64,000 nt of DNA from Entomohabitans teleogrylli. Its GTDB lineage: Bacteria > Pseudomonadota > Gammaproteobacteria > Enterobacterales > Enterobacteriaceae. Location of the stretch: contig NZ_KQ947376.1 in NCBI RefSeq assembly GCF_001484765.1, forward strand, positions 124,001 to 188,000. Direction: 5' to 3'. Positions 48,494 to 57,229 of this stretch are shown piece after piece. Position 1 is the stretch's first letter. Each line of letters begins with the position of its first letter. Under the pieces are notes generated by a model. The model had not been told where the DNA came from. It did no database searches and saw nothing but the letters and a program-made list of their open reading frames with translations. Position numbers and translations under genes: made by a program.

Positions 48494-49891
48494 ATGAATC
48501 AATCCATTGAATCGGTCGATGTGGTGGTGATTGGCGGCGGGGTGGTTGGCTGCGCGGTAATGCGTCGCTTTACCCTGATGGGCGCCAGGACCCTGCTGCT
48601 GGAGAAAGGGGGAGATATTCTCTCCGGCGCCAGTAAGGCCAACAGCGCCATCCTGCACACCGGATTTGATGCTCCGGTGGGCAGTCTGGAAGTGCGCTGT
48701 ATGCAGGAAGGGTATCGGGAATACCTGGAGATTCACGAACAGATGAATCTGCCGCTGCTGAAAACCGCGGCGATTGTGGTGGCATGGAATGATGAACAGT
48801 TGGCGCTGTTGCCGGGTATTGTCCGCCAGGCCCATGAAAACGGGGTATCGGATGTCAGGCAGATCGATGTGGCGACGCTGTACCAGCGCGAGCCGCACCT
48901 CGCGCCGGGGGCGCTGGGGGGCGTGCTGGTGCCGGGAGAATATGTGATTGATCCCTGGAGCGCGCCGCTGGCGTATCTGACCCAGGCGGTGATGCACGGC
49001 GCCCGTTATCGCTTCAACTGTGAGGTGACCGGCGCCCGGCGCGAAGGGGATAGCTGGCGGCTGACTACTGCGCAGGGAGAGGTTCACGCTAAGCTGGTGA
49101 TCAACTGCGCCGGTAACTACGGCGATCGGGTTGATGGGCTGTGGCGCGAAGCGGAGTTTGAAGTTCGCCCGCGCAAAGGCCAGTTCCTGATTTTCGACAA
49201 AGCCGCCGCGCCGCTGGTGAATGCGATTATTCTGCCGGTGCCCACGCCCACCACCAAAGGGGTGCTGATTTGTAAAACCATTTTCGGCAACCTGCTGCTC
49301 GGCCCCACGGCGGAAGAGCAGCAGGATCGCGAACGGGCGGAAGTCAGCGAGGCGGTACTGGAATCGCTGATAGAGAAAGGGCGTCAACTGGTACCGGCGA
49401 TTTCCGATTACAGTGTCACAGCGACCTATGCCGGGCTACGGCCGGCCACGGAACAAAAAGCCTACCGGATTTTCGATTATCCGCAGCAGCAGTGGATCAC
49501 CGTTGGCGGTATTCGCTCCACCGGTTTAACCGCGGCGCTGGGTATCGCCGGCCATGTGGAACAGCTATTCAGGGATAACTTTACGGCGCCGTTCGCGCTG
49601 CATCCGCCGCAGACTTTACGCTGGCCGACGATGCCGGGGCTGTCGGAATACGCCGGGCGCGATTACCAGTGCGCGGGACACGGCGGCGTGGTATGCCACT
49701 GCGAACTGGTGACGCGGCGTGAAATAGAGGCCGCGTTTGCTTCAGCCATTCCGCCAGAGTGTATTGGCGGCCTGCGGCGGCGCACCAGAGCCATGATGGG
49801 GCGCTGCAATGGATTCTTTTGCAGCAATCAGATAGCGGAGATTGCCGCACAACGGTTGAACAATACGCTGGTGGTCGGGAAGGTAAAATGA
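48494..49891 (+). CDS. GlpA/GlpO-like FAD oxidoreductase with C-terminal [2Fe-2S] domain
   Basis: Probable dehydrogenase for a glycerol-3-phosphate-like or 2-hydroxyacid substrate. The 465-residue protein has a DAO-type FAD domain (VVIGGGVVGCAVMRRF, residues 10-25; GASKANSAILHTGFDAPVG), and a BFD-like domain with cysteines in CHCE and GRCNGFFC. It is shorter than and only distantly similar to GlpA at 17 kb. The layout of FAD dehydrogenase, then NAD/FAD oxidoreductase, resembles glpK-linked gene pairs of Firmicutes. ATG 48494 follows GAGGACG. It overlaps the next gene by 4 bases. Substrate not known. Confidence 0.8.
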   Translation: MNQSIESVDVVVIGGGVVGCAVMRRFTLMGARTLLLEKGGDILSGASKANSAILHTGFDAPVGSLEVRCMQEGYREYLEIHEQMNLPLLKTAAIVVAWNDEQLALLPGIVRQAHENGVSDVRQIDVATLYQREPHLAPGALGGVLVPGEYVIDPWSAPLAYLTQAVMHGARYRFNCEVTGARREGDSWRLTTAQGEVHAKLVINCAGNYGDRVDGLWREAEFEVRPRKGQFLIFDKAAAPLVNAIILPVPTPTTKGVLICKTIFGNLLLGPTAEEQQDRERAEVSEAVLESLIEKGRQLVPAISDYSVTATYAGLRPATEQKAYRIFDYPQQQWITVGGIRSTGLTAALGIAGHVEQLFRDNFTAPFALHPPQTLRWPTMPGLSEYAGRDYQCAGHGGVVCHCELVTRREIEAAFASAIPPECIGGLRRRTRAMMGRCNGFFCSNQIAEIAAQRLNNTLVVGKVK

Positions 49892-51096
49892 ACGGTCAAT
49901 ATGATGTGATTATCATCGGCGCCGGGCCTGCCGGACTGGCGGCCGCCCGGGCGCTTCAGGACGCCGGGGTAAAGCGGTTGTTGATTGTCGAACGCGAGAA
50001 CGAAGCGGGGGGCGTGCCGCGCCACTGCCGCCACCCAACGTTTGGCGTCCAGACCTGCTATCGTCCGATGAGCGGTCATCGCTGGGCGCGGAAAAACGTC
50101 GCGCGGCTGGGGAGCGGATGCGAGATACGCACAGCAACCAATGTGCTGCGCCTGCTGCCCGAAGGGCGCCTGGAGGTGACCTCGGATCGCGGTCTGGAAA
50201 TGTTGCAGGCGCAGCGGGTGATTATCGCCACCGGCGTGCGGGAGACGCCGCGCCATCCGCGGCTGGTGAGCGGTCTGCGTCCTCAGGGGATCTTAACGGC
50301 GGGGGCGCTGCAGCAGTTTATCTACCTGAAAAAATTACTGCCCGGCACGCGCCCGGTGATCGTGGGCAGCGAGCTGGTGAGTTTTTCGGCTCTGTGGACG
50401 CTGCGTAATGCCGGGATCCGCGCGCTGGCGATGATTGACGACAATCCGCGGCCGGTTGCCTGGCGGTTCTGTACGCTGTTCGCCCGCTTGCTGGGCGTGC
50501 CGGTATACCTGAATGCCCATCTGTCGCGGATTAATGGCCTGGAGCGGGTGGAAAGTATTGAGTTCAGCGATCCCGCCGGCAAAGTGACACAACTGGCCTG
50601 CGACAGCGTGATTTTTACCGGTCGTTTTACCGGTGAATATACCCTGATTCGCGGCAGCCACCTGGCCTGCGAGCCGGACAGCGGACGGCCCGTGTTCGAT
50701 CAACACGGATGCTGCTCCGATCCGGCTTATTACGCGGTGGGAAATATGACGCATCCGGCGGATATGGGCGACCAGTGTTATCAGGAGGGGTTGCGGGTTG
50801 GCGCGGCGGCGGCGCGCTCATTATCGTTGCCGCCGGCAGCGGTACCGCGGGTGACAGTGGCGCTGGACGAGGTGTTCCGCATCGCGGCGCCGAATGTGCT
50901 ACGCCCCAATGCCGGTATTGTGACGCTCAATGTGCGGGTCAACGCGCCGTGGCGCGGCCAGATTGTGGTGCGCAGCGGCGATCGGGAGCTGTACCGCCGT
51001 ACGCACCGCTGCATGCCGGAGCGGCGGGTGCTGCTCAGGGGCATCGACAGCGCGCTGATTTCCCCCGACGAGCCGCTGATTGTGGCGGCCGGTTGA
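49888..51096 (+). CDS. FAD/NAD(P)-dependent oxidoreductase, partner of the GlpA-like flavoprotein
   Basis: A 402-residue protein with a dinucleotide motif IIIGAGPAGLAAARALQDAG (residues 7-26), a second Rossmann motif around VIVGSELVSFSALWTL, and RVIIATGVRETPRHPR between them: a pyridine-nucleotide-disulfide-type fold without a redox disulfide. The C-terminal 75 residues form an extra beta-rich domain. ATGA overlap with the upstream gene implies a complex, probably passing electrons between substrate flavin, Fe-S cluster and NAD. The same pair occurs in hcnBC/opine-oxidase-like systems. Specific role unknown. Confidence 0.75.
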   Translation: MNGQYDVIIIGAGPAGLAAARALQDAGVKRLLIVERENEAGGVPRHCRHPTFGVQTCYRPMSGHRWARKNVARLGSGCEIRTATNVLRLLPEGRLEVTSDRGLEMLQAQRVIIATGVRETPRHPRLVSGLRPQGILTAGALQQFIYLKKLLPGTRPVIVGSELVSFSALWTLRNAGIRALAMIDDNPRPVAWRFCTLFARLLGVPVYLNAHLSRINGLERVESIEFSDPAGKVTQLACDSVIFTGRFTGEYTLIRGSHLACEPDSGRPVFDQHGCCSDPAYYAVGNMTHPADMGDQCYQEGLRVGAAAARSLSLPPAAVPRVTVALDEVFRIAAPNVLRPNAGIVTLNVRVNAPWRGQIVVRSGDRELYRRTHRCMPERRVLLRGIDSALISPDEPLIVAAG

Positions 51097-51156
51097 CCGG
51101 GGAGTAATACCGTGACAATCCACAGCGCCTTTGCCAGAATAGCCGCATAATAATAA

Positions 51157-51181
51157 ACCGGCCCCTTATCGGGGGGCCGGT
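51157..51181. terminator. Stem-loop after the flavoprotein operon
   Basis: ACCGGCCCC / GGGGCCGGT, 9-base stem (51157-51165 with 51173-51181). The plus-strand tail is not T-rich, while the minus-strand tail is (TTTATTATTA), so its use as a terminator of the plus-strand operon is uncertain. Confidence 0.45.
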
Positions 51182-51239
51182 ACTCCGATATTCAGTGACA
51201 CATCTCTATTAACCGTTGAGTAAAATAAAAGGAACAGAG

Positions 51240-51626
51240 ATGAAAATTACCCATGTCGCCTTATGGACCCGCGATCTGAATGCCCAGGCCCACTTCTGGG
51301 AAAACTGGTTTAGCGCCCGGGTCGGTGAACAGTATGACAGCCGCAACCGCCCGGGTTTTTCCTCGCGCTTTGTCCATCTGGCGCAAGGCGCCACCATTGA
51401 ACTGATGACCCTGAGTCAACTGGCGGACGCGCCGTTAAATCCTGAATGCTGCGGCTGGGCGCATATTGCCGTGAGCGTCGGGGATAAGGCGGCGGTGGAT
51501 AGTCTGGCGCAGCGGGCGCAGCAGGAGGGTATTCTGGTCAGCGGTCCGCGCTATACCGGCGATGGCTTTTACGAAGCGGTGCTGCGCGATCCGGACGGTA
51601 ATCTGGTGGAAATCACCGCTGAATAA
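51240..51626 (+). CDS. VOC-family (glyoxalase-like) protein
   Basis: A 128-residue vicinal-oxygen-chelate protein of the glyoxalase I/dioxygenase superfamily. It has the paired beta-alpha-beta-beta-beta halves, with metal-ligand positions His5 in ITHVALWTRDL, Glu in TIELMT, His in WAHIAVSV and Glu in LVEITAE; DPDGNLVEI is the family ending. ATG 51240 with AAGGA upstream; a TTG 24 bases earlier is less likely. It lies 143 bases after the flavoprotein pair in the same direction. It may detoxify or isomerise an aldehyde made by the pathway, but this is only inferred. Confidence 0.8.
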   Translation: MKITHVALWTRDLNAQAHFWENWFSARVGEQYDSRNRPGFSSRFVHLAQGATIELMTLSQLADAPLNPECCGWAHIAVSVGDKAAVDSLAQRAQQEGILVSGPRYTGDGFYEAVLRDPDGNLVEITAE

Positions 51627-51663
51627 GGACAGCCAGGGCGGCCAGGCGGCCGCCCACAGCGTG

Positions 51664-52386
51664 TTATAACACTTTACTGAGAAATGCCGCGGTGCGCGGG
51701 TTGGTCGGCGCGCTGAAAATCTGCTCCGGCGTTCCCTGTTCCTGAATAATCCCCTGATCGATAAAAATCACCCGGTCCGCCACCTCGCGGGCAAAACCCA
51801 TTTCGTGGGTGACAATCACCATGGTCATGCCTTCTTCAGCGAGGGTTTTCATCACCGCCAGCACTTCGCCCACCAGTTCCGGGTCCAGCGCCGACGTTGG
51901 TTCATCGAACAACATGATCGACGGATGCATCGCCAGCGCCCGGGCGATCGCCACGCGCTGTTGCTGGCCGCCGGACAGGCTGGAGGGCCAGGCGTCGCGC
52001 TTGTCGTTGAGGCCCACTTTGTCGAGCAGAGTATCCGCCAGCGCGATGGCTTCGCTGCGCGACATCTTATTCAGGGACAACGGCGCCATGATCAGGTTTT
52101 CCAGCACCGTCATGTGCGGGAACAAATTAAAGCGCTGAAAGACCATGCCGACGCTTTCGCGCATTGCGTTCAGGTTGGAGCGTCGGTCGTGGAGCGCGAA
52201 ACCATTGACCGTGACTTCCCCTTCATTGACCTGCTCCAGGGCATTCATACAGCGCAGCAGGGTGCTTTTCCCGGAGCCGGAAGGGCCGATGATGCACACC
52301 ACTTCCCGGGGCTGGATATCACAACTGATGCCGCGCAGGACGTGGCTGTCGCCAAAGTGTTTATGCAGATTATTAACGTGAATCAC
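51664..52386 (-). CDS. Polar amino acid ABC transporter ATPase
   Basis: GlnQ/HisP-type ATPase, 240 residues, with Walker [10 protein letters not shown], signature [15 protein letters not shown], Walker [13 protein letters not shown] and switch His in VTHEMGFA. It overlaps the permease gene by 14 bases. The three-gene set is binding protein, permease, ATPase, in transcription order on the minus strand. The substrate is probably glutamine, glutamate or another polar amino acid. Confidence 0.9.
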   Translation of the reverse strand: MIHVNNLHKHFGDSHVLRGISCDIQPREVVCIIGPSGSGKSTLLRCMNALEQVNEGEVTVNGFALHDRRSNLNAMRESVGMVFQRFNLFPHMTVLENLIMAPLSLNKMSRSEAIALADTLLDKVGLNDKRDAWPSSLSGGQQQRVAIARALAMHPSIMLFDEPTSALDPELVGEVLAVMKTLAEEGMTMVIVTHEMGFAREVADRVIFIDQGIIQEQGTPEQIFSAPTNPRTAAFLSKVL

Positions 52387-53137
52387 TTTTACCGAACCTC
52401 TTCTCCATGGCGTTGACTCCCTGCGCCAGCAGGAAGGTAATCACCCAGTAAACCAGTGAAATGGTCAGGTAGGGCTCCCAGTAGGTAGCGTAAGCGCCGG
52501 AGACGGTACGTGCCGCGTAGGCGAGATCCGCCAGGCCAATCGCCGACGCCAGCGAGGAGTCCTTAACGATGGCAATCGCGTTATTGCCCAACGGCGGCAG
52601 GATACGCCGGAAAGCCTGGGGGAGGATCACTTTGCGCATGCTCTTCCACCACGGCATGCCCAGCGCCCGGGAGGCTTCCATCTGGCCGCGGTCGATAGAC
52701 TGAATCCCGGCGCGGAAGATTTCCGACACATAGGCGCCGGCGTTAAGGGTAATCGCCACAATGCAGGAGAGAAACGCGCCATAGTCGGATCGCAGGTAGC
52801 GGGCGAATTCGCTGCTCATCAGGCCGCTGGTCACCAGCACCCCGTCACGCGGGTTGATAAACAGCGGCACCAGCGCGAAGTGCACCACCATGATTTGCAC
52901 GAACAGCGGCGTGCCGCGAAACGCGCTGACGTAGAAGCGCACCGGGAACTGCACCAGCCAGCGCAGGATAAATTTCCACGGCCCGTGTTCAGCGTGGGCC
53001 ATACGCCCCAGCCCAAGGGTTAACCCCCACAGGGTGCCGAGAATGACACAGATAATGGTACATTTGATGGTCATCCAGGCGCCCTGCATAAACAGCGGGC
53101 CATACTCCTGAATAATCGACCAGTTAAAGCCTGTCAT
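52373..53137 (-). CDS. Polar amino acid ABC transporter permease
   Basis: HisMQ/GlnP-type inner-membrane permease, 254 residues, about five helices. The EAA loop for the ATPase contact reads [20 protein letters not shown] single permease gene suggests a homodimer. It is followed by the ATPase gene with a 14-base overlap, and preceded by the binding protein with a 67-base gap. Confidence 0.9.
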   Translation of the reverse strand: MTGFNWSIIQEYGPLFMQGAWMTIKCTIICVILGTLWGLTLGLGRMAHAEHGPWKFILRWLVQFPVRFYVSAFRGTPLFVQIMVVHFALVPLFINPRDGVLVTSGLMSSEFARYLRSDYGAFLSCIVAITLNAGAYVSEIFRAGIQSIDRGQMEASRALGMPWWKSMRKVILPQAFRRILPPLGNNAIAIVKDSSLASAIGLADLAYAARTVSGAYATYWEPYLTISLVYWVITFLLAQGVNAMEKRFGKSDSR

Positions 53138-53204
53138 AGCATCCTATCCGGAAACAAGGCTGCCAGCCCGGGAGCTGGCAGCGAAACAGAGAGATGAAAT
53201 CGGG

Positions 53205-53972
53205 TTACTGTGCCGGCAGGGTGGGAACGTCGCCGTCAAACCAGGTCTGGTAGATTTTCGCGTAGCTACCATCGGCGATGATTTTTTGCAGGCCGTCGTT
53301 GATTTTCTTCAGCAATTCTTCATTGCCTTTGGCTACCGCGATACCGAAATGCTGGCGTTCGAATTTGGCGTCATCCACCAGTTTGAAGGCTTTTTCCGGA
53401 TGCTGTTTGATGTAGTATTTCACCACGCCAACGTCGCCGACCGCGGCGCTGACGCCATCTTCAAACAGCTCCTGTAGCAGCAGCGGGGTGTTGTCGAACC
53501 GCTTAATCGCGGTGCTGTTTTTACCCAGCACTTCTGACACCACAATGTCCCCGGTGCTGGAGTTCACCACGCCGACTTTCTCACCTTTCAGGTCCGCCAG
53601 CGCGGTGACCTTTGAACCTTCCGGCACGACGATGGCCTGCTGGGCCGGGAAATAGGGCTGCGAGAAATCGACCATCATCTTTCGTTTGTCGGTAATGGTG
53701 ATACCGGAAATGATGATGTCGCGATCGCCGGAGTTGAGGGTGGCGAAAATCCCTTCCCAGGGCGTATTCACCAGTTTAATGTCGAAATTCTCTGCTTTGG
53801 CGATGGCTTTAATAATATCGATATCAAAGCCTTCCAACTGTTTCTGGCTGTTTTCAAATTCAAACGGGCGATAGGTGCCGCCGGAGCCGACCACATAAGT
53901 CTGCGCCATCGCGATCGCGCTGCTGGCCAGCGCCGCCACCATACATCCTGTTATCATGATTTTTCTTAACAT
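53205..53972 (-). CDS. Periplasmic polar amino acid-binding protein
   Basis: Family 3 solute-binding protein, 255 residues: signal peptide to about residue 26 (AIAMAQ), then YRPFEFENSQKQLEGFDIDI, the signature of the family, and the ligand-site regions SGITITDKRK and SSTGDIVVSEVLG. ATG 53972 with AGGGGA upstream was chosen; upstream codons to 54041 are less likely. The specific ligand is not evident. It is first in its operon and a palindrome lies just upstream. Confidence 0.9.
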   Translation of the reverse strand: MLRKIMITGCMVAALASSAIAMAQTYVVGSGGTYRPFEFENSQKQLEGFDIDIIKAIAKAENFDIKLVNTPWEGIFATLNSGDRDIIISGITITDKRKMMVDFSQPYFPAQQAIVVPEGSKVTALADLKGEKVGVVNSSTGDIVVSEVLGKNSTAIKRFDNTPLLLQELFEDGVSAAVGDVGVVKYYIKQHPEKAFKLVDDAKFERQHFGIAVAKGNEELLKKINDGLQKIIADGSYAKIYQTWFDGDVPTLPAQ

Positions 53973-53990
53973 TATTATCCCCTGGTATAT

Positions 53991-54015
53991 TTTTATGCAA
54001 AAACAATGCATAAAA
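53991..54015. promoter_or_regulatory. Palindrome upstream of the ABC transporter operon
   Basis: TTTTATGCA at 53991-53999 and its exact complement TGCATAAAA at 54007-54015, 7-base spacer, 19 bases upstream of the binding-protein ATG. It has the size of a dimeric repressor operator; the regulator is unknown. Confidence 0.5.
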
Positions 54016-54166
54016 TGACATATATCCTCCCGGGCGCGCAATAGCCGCTGGCGACTTTGCGCGCTGTAACACGTTTTTTATTTAGACGGCGAGCGTTTGC
54101 GCGTCGATCCGGCAAAATAGCCGCGCCATTCAGATAAAACCTGTCGCGAATAGCGCGTCTGCTCAG

Positions 54167-54191
54167 AAAAAAGGCCGCGCTAAGGCGGCCT
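54167..54191 (-). terminator. Terminator after the kinase-permease operon
   Basis: On the minus strand AGGCCGC / GCGGCCT, 7-base stem, 6-base loop, then six T. It lies 108 bases after the EutH-like stop. Confidence 0.8.
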
Positions 54192-54298
54192 GGCTGTAAT
54201 ACCCGGAATAATATTCAGGTGGTAAAAATTAACCTGGTAATGACACGACGTTAACCAGATATATTAATAAATAGTCAATAGCTACTCAGATATATTTA

Positions 54299-55537
54299 TC
54301 AGGCTGATGCTTTCGCCAGCGCTGGATGATTTTCCGGGCGATCGTTTTCACGCTGTTCCATTTTTTCTGCCGCCGGGACGGAAATAAATATCGCAATCGC
54401 TACCGCCAGCGCGCCGGCAACAAATTTGCCGATCATAATCGGCACCACCAGGGTGGGCTGGAAATTGGCGGTAAAGGCCAGATGATCGCCGAGCGTCGCC
54501 TGGGCGCAGATGCCGAACGCCACGCACAGCACCTTGTCTCTGGCTTTCATGTTACTGAACAGGTGGTAGACGGCGATGATATTGGCCAGCACCATCACCA
54601 TGCCTACCGCGCCGGCATCGCTGAGGCGCAGCTTCTGGCCCAGGTAGTGCATTGGACGACGGCAGTATTTCTGGAACAGGTAGCAGACCGGGAAGGTCCC
54701 CGCCAGCATGATGCCAATATAGCCGGCGATCTCAATGGCGCGGTACAGCTCTTTTTCATCGGCGAACAGCGGATCGAAGACCCAGCCGCCGAAAACGGCG
54801 CGAAAGACGCCGGTGAAGTGTTCGATGATACACGCGGCCAGCACCAGTTTGATAAAGGCGTCCATAATTTTGCCGAACAGTAAAAACAGATTCACCATCA
54901 TTGTGGTGCGGAATTTCAGCCCCAGCGCCAGCAGAAGACAAAATACAAACAGCGGCGACAGCAGGGTCAGCGCGTGGGTAAAATCGATAGCCAGATAATG
55001 GCTGGCCGGTGAGGTAGTGGAGATGATATCGCGTACCGGAATATGGTTCAGGGTGATGATCATCAGCGAAATCAGTACCCCAAACGGAATACTGATAAGC
55101 CCGGCCATTGCGCCCAGCGCCAGATATTTGTGGTCCCGCTGGCGCAGCATCACCAGCCCCACCGGAATCAGGTATACGATACTGGCGCCGGAGGTATAGC
55201 CGATCAGCATGGCGGTGATCCACATATCACGGTTGGCGGCAATGGCATCCGCCAGTTGATATCCTCCCATGTCCACGGCGATGATCGACAGGGCGGCGAT
55301 AGAGGCATCCGAGCCCAGGGACTGGAACAGCGGCCCGACGCTATGGGTAATGGCCCAGGAAAGAATCGGAATCGCCGCCATAATACCGGCCTGGGCGAGA
55401 AACACCGGGCCAATAGAGTGGATACCGTTAACAAATTCTTTGCCGAGCCCGCTTTCCGGCCGGACGATAGAGGCGACGGCCCCGATCAGGGTTCCGGCCA
55501 TAATGATGTAAATAACGATATTACCAGGATCAAACAT
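54299..55537 (-). CDS. EutH-family permease
   Basis: Membrane protein of the ethanolamine-permease (EutH) family, 412 residues with about ten helices. It aligns by eye with E. coli EutH along its length, with clear shared segments DMGGYQLADAIA (EutH DMGGFFLAKELA), ALGAMAGLISIPFGV, RAIEIAGYIG and ATLGDHLAFTANF (EutH ALGDHLGFAAAN). No other eut gene is nearby, so this is not the ethanolamine operon. It lies 9 bases after the kinase gene and is co-transcribed with it, so it most likely imports the kinase substrate, perhaps an amino alcohol or polyol. Confidence 0.85.
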   Translation of the reverse strand: MFDPGNIVIYIIMAGTLIGAVASIVRPESGLGKEFVNGIHSIGPVFLAQAGIMAAIPILSWAITHSVGPLFQSLGSDASIAALSIIAVDMGGYQLADAIAANRDMWITAMLIGYTSGASIVYLIPVGLVMLRQRDHKYLALGAMAGLISIPFGVLISLMIITLNHIPVRDIISTTSPASHYLAIDFTHALTLLSPLFVFCLLLALGLKFRTTMMVNLFLLFGKIMDAFIKLVLAACIIEHFTGVFRAVFGGWVFDPLFADEKELYRAIEIAGYIGIMLAGTFPVCYLFQKYCRRPMHYLGQKLRLSDAGAVGMVMVLANIIAVYHLFSNMKARDKVLCVAFGICAQATLGDHLAFTANFQPTLVVPIMIGKFVAGALAVAIAIFISVPAAEKMEQRENDRPENHPALAKASA

Positions 55538-55546
55538 GATGGCCTC

Positions 55547-56989
55547 TCATTCGCTGCGTAAATGGCGAGCCCGGGAAATAACCTCCTGATACTTATGAAA
55601 ATAAGCGCTCAGATCGGTGGGCTCGGGCTGGGTGGTGTCATGGTGGTGGTGAACGTTCATCGGATGGGCGATACCCAGTCCTTTGCGGGCCAGCAGGGCG
55701 ACCCCTTGCGCGGTCATCTCGCGGTTTGCCGGAGCCACAATGCGTTTCTGGATCAGGGTGGCGAGAAACTGTTTGAAATAGCGGTTTGCCGACAGCCCGC
55801 CGTCGACCGAAATGGTTTCTCCTACCGGCCGCACGCGATCCATGGCATAAATCACTTCGGCGGCGCGTACCGCAATACCTTCGAGAATCGACTGCAACAT
55901 ATCCTGGCGAGTGGTTTCCAGCGATAACCCAGCCCAGACGCCGGCGGCGGAGCGGTCCCAGTACGGGCAGGCGAGGCCGGACAGTGCCGGAACAAAGGCC
56001 AGTCCGCGGGCAATAGCCGATTGAGCGGGAAAATGGTTGAACTCATCGAAGTCGCTGAACAGGCCAATTTTACGCGCCCAGTTGATGGCCGACGCGGCGT
56101 TATAGACTCCGCCATCCAGCCCATAGACTGGGGCTTCGCCGGGAAATTTCCAGCACAGAGTCGGCAACAGCCCGGAACCGTCGGCATCCGGAACCTGGCG
56201 ACCGGTAATCGATTGCAAAAAAGCGCCGGTGCCGAAAGTGATCTTCATTTGCCCGGGTTCCATGCAGCCATGACCGTACGTGCCGCCAAACTGATCGACA
56301 ATACAGGCAGTCAGCGGCGTGCGATTCCCCTCATAGCAGACTTCGCCGAAGTGGCCGATATTGTCGCGAACCTCCGGCAGCGCGGAGAGAGGAACTTCAA
56401 ACAGCCGGCACAGCTCCTCGTCCCAGGTCAGGGTATGGATGTTGAACAGCGAGGTACGGGAGGCGGAGTTGTAATCAGTGGCGTGCACGCCGCAGAGGTG
56501 GAACAGAAAAAAGCTGTCCATGGTTCCCATCCGCAACTGCCCGCGGCGCGCCAGTTCCCGGGCGCCGGGCACGTTCTTCATCACCCAGCCCATTTTGCTG
56601 GCGGAGAAATAGGTATCCAGCGGCAGGCCCGATCGGCACTGCACCATTGCCTCAACGCCATCCGCTTTTAACTGGCGAATGGTGCTTTCGGTCCGCTGAT
56701 CCTGCCAGATAATGGCGTTATACAGCGGCTGCCCGCTGCGGGCATCCCAGGCGACGATACTCTCTCCCTGGTGGCCAAGGCCGATGGCGTCGACCACATC
56801 GCATTTTCCCAGGCAGGCGCGAATATTGCGCAGAATTTCCAGCGCATCGTGTTCCACCCAGCCGGGATTGGGGGTGAGCTGTTTGTGTGGTATCGCCGCC
56901 GGGGAGACGTAGCGTCCATCCTCGCTGAACACCACTACCCGCGTGCCGGTGGTTCCCTGGTCAATGGCTGCATAGCGTTGGTTAAGCAT
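55547..56989 (-). CDS. Glycerol-kinase-like FGGY carbohydrate kinase, substrate unknown
   Basis: ATP-dependent kinase of the FGGY family, 480 residues, closest by eye to glycerol kinases (DQGTTGTRVVV; TDYNSASRTSLFNIHTL; FGTGAFL; SVDGGLSANRYFKQF). Of the residues that hold glycerol in E. coli GlpK (Arg83, Glu84, Trp103, Tyr135, Asp245), this protein keeps Glu76, Trp95, Tyr127 and catalytic-base Asp232 but has Gly75 in place of the arginine (GLGHQGES). This argues for a different or larger substrate. It leads an operon with the EutH-like permease and diverges from a DeoR-type regulator. Confidence 0.83.
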   Translation of the reverse strand: MLNQRYAAIDQGTTGTRVVVFSEDGRYVSPAAIPHKQLTPNPGWVEHDALEILRNIRACLGKCDVVDAIGLGHQGESIVAWDARSGQPLYNAIIWQDQRTESTIRQLKADGVEAMVQCRSGLPLDTYFSASKMGWVMKNVPGARELARRGQLRMGTMDSFFLFHLCGVHATDYNSASRTSLFNIHTLTWDEELCRLFEVPLSALPEVRDNIGHFGEVCYEGNRTPLTACIVDQFGGTYGHGCMEPGQMKITFGTGAFLQSITGRQVPDADGSGLLPTLCWKFPGEAPVYGLDGGVYNAASAINWARKIGLFSDFDEFNHFPAQSAIARGLAFVPALSGLACPYWDRSAAGVWAGLSLETTRQDMLQSILEGIAVRAAEVIYAMDRVRPVGETISVDGGLSANRYFKQFLATLIQKRIVAPANREMTAQGVALLARKGLGIAHPMNVHHHHDTTQPEPTDLSAYFHKYQEVISRARHLRSE

Positions 56990-56998
56990 ACTGAACTC

Positions 56999-57027
56999 TG
57001 TGTTTTATGTGGGTTGTGTGTTGTGTT
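56999..57027. promoter_or_regulatory. TG-rich operator-like stretch upstream of the kinase
   Basis: TGTGTT occurs at 56999, 57017 and 57022, within 10-38 bases of the kinase ATG; TTGTGTTTTTG echoes the 11-base repeats at 48427-48459. It may be the site of the DeoR-family regulator encoded next door. Confidence 0.45.
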
Positions 57028-57229
57028 TTTGACTGTTTTGGTGATTTAAGATCTTTTTAACACGCATAATCAACATAAATGTCACAATAAATGAACTATC
57101 CGTGATCGGTCTCATACTTTTTACTTATCCGACTGTTAACATTGCCCGGCAGGGGCGCCCGTGTCGGCCGATTGACATCGCCAGCGGCTTCGGGAACACT
57201 GCCGGGAGTCGCAAAGCGTGGGAATCGAT

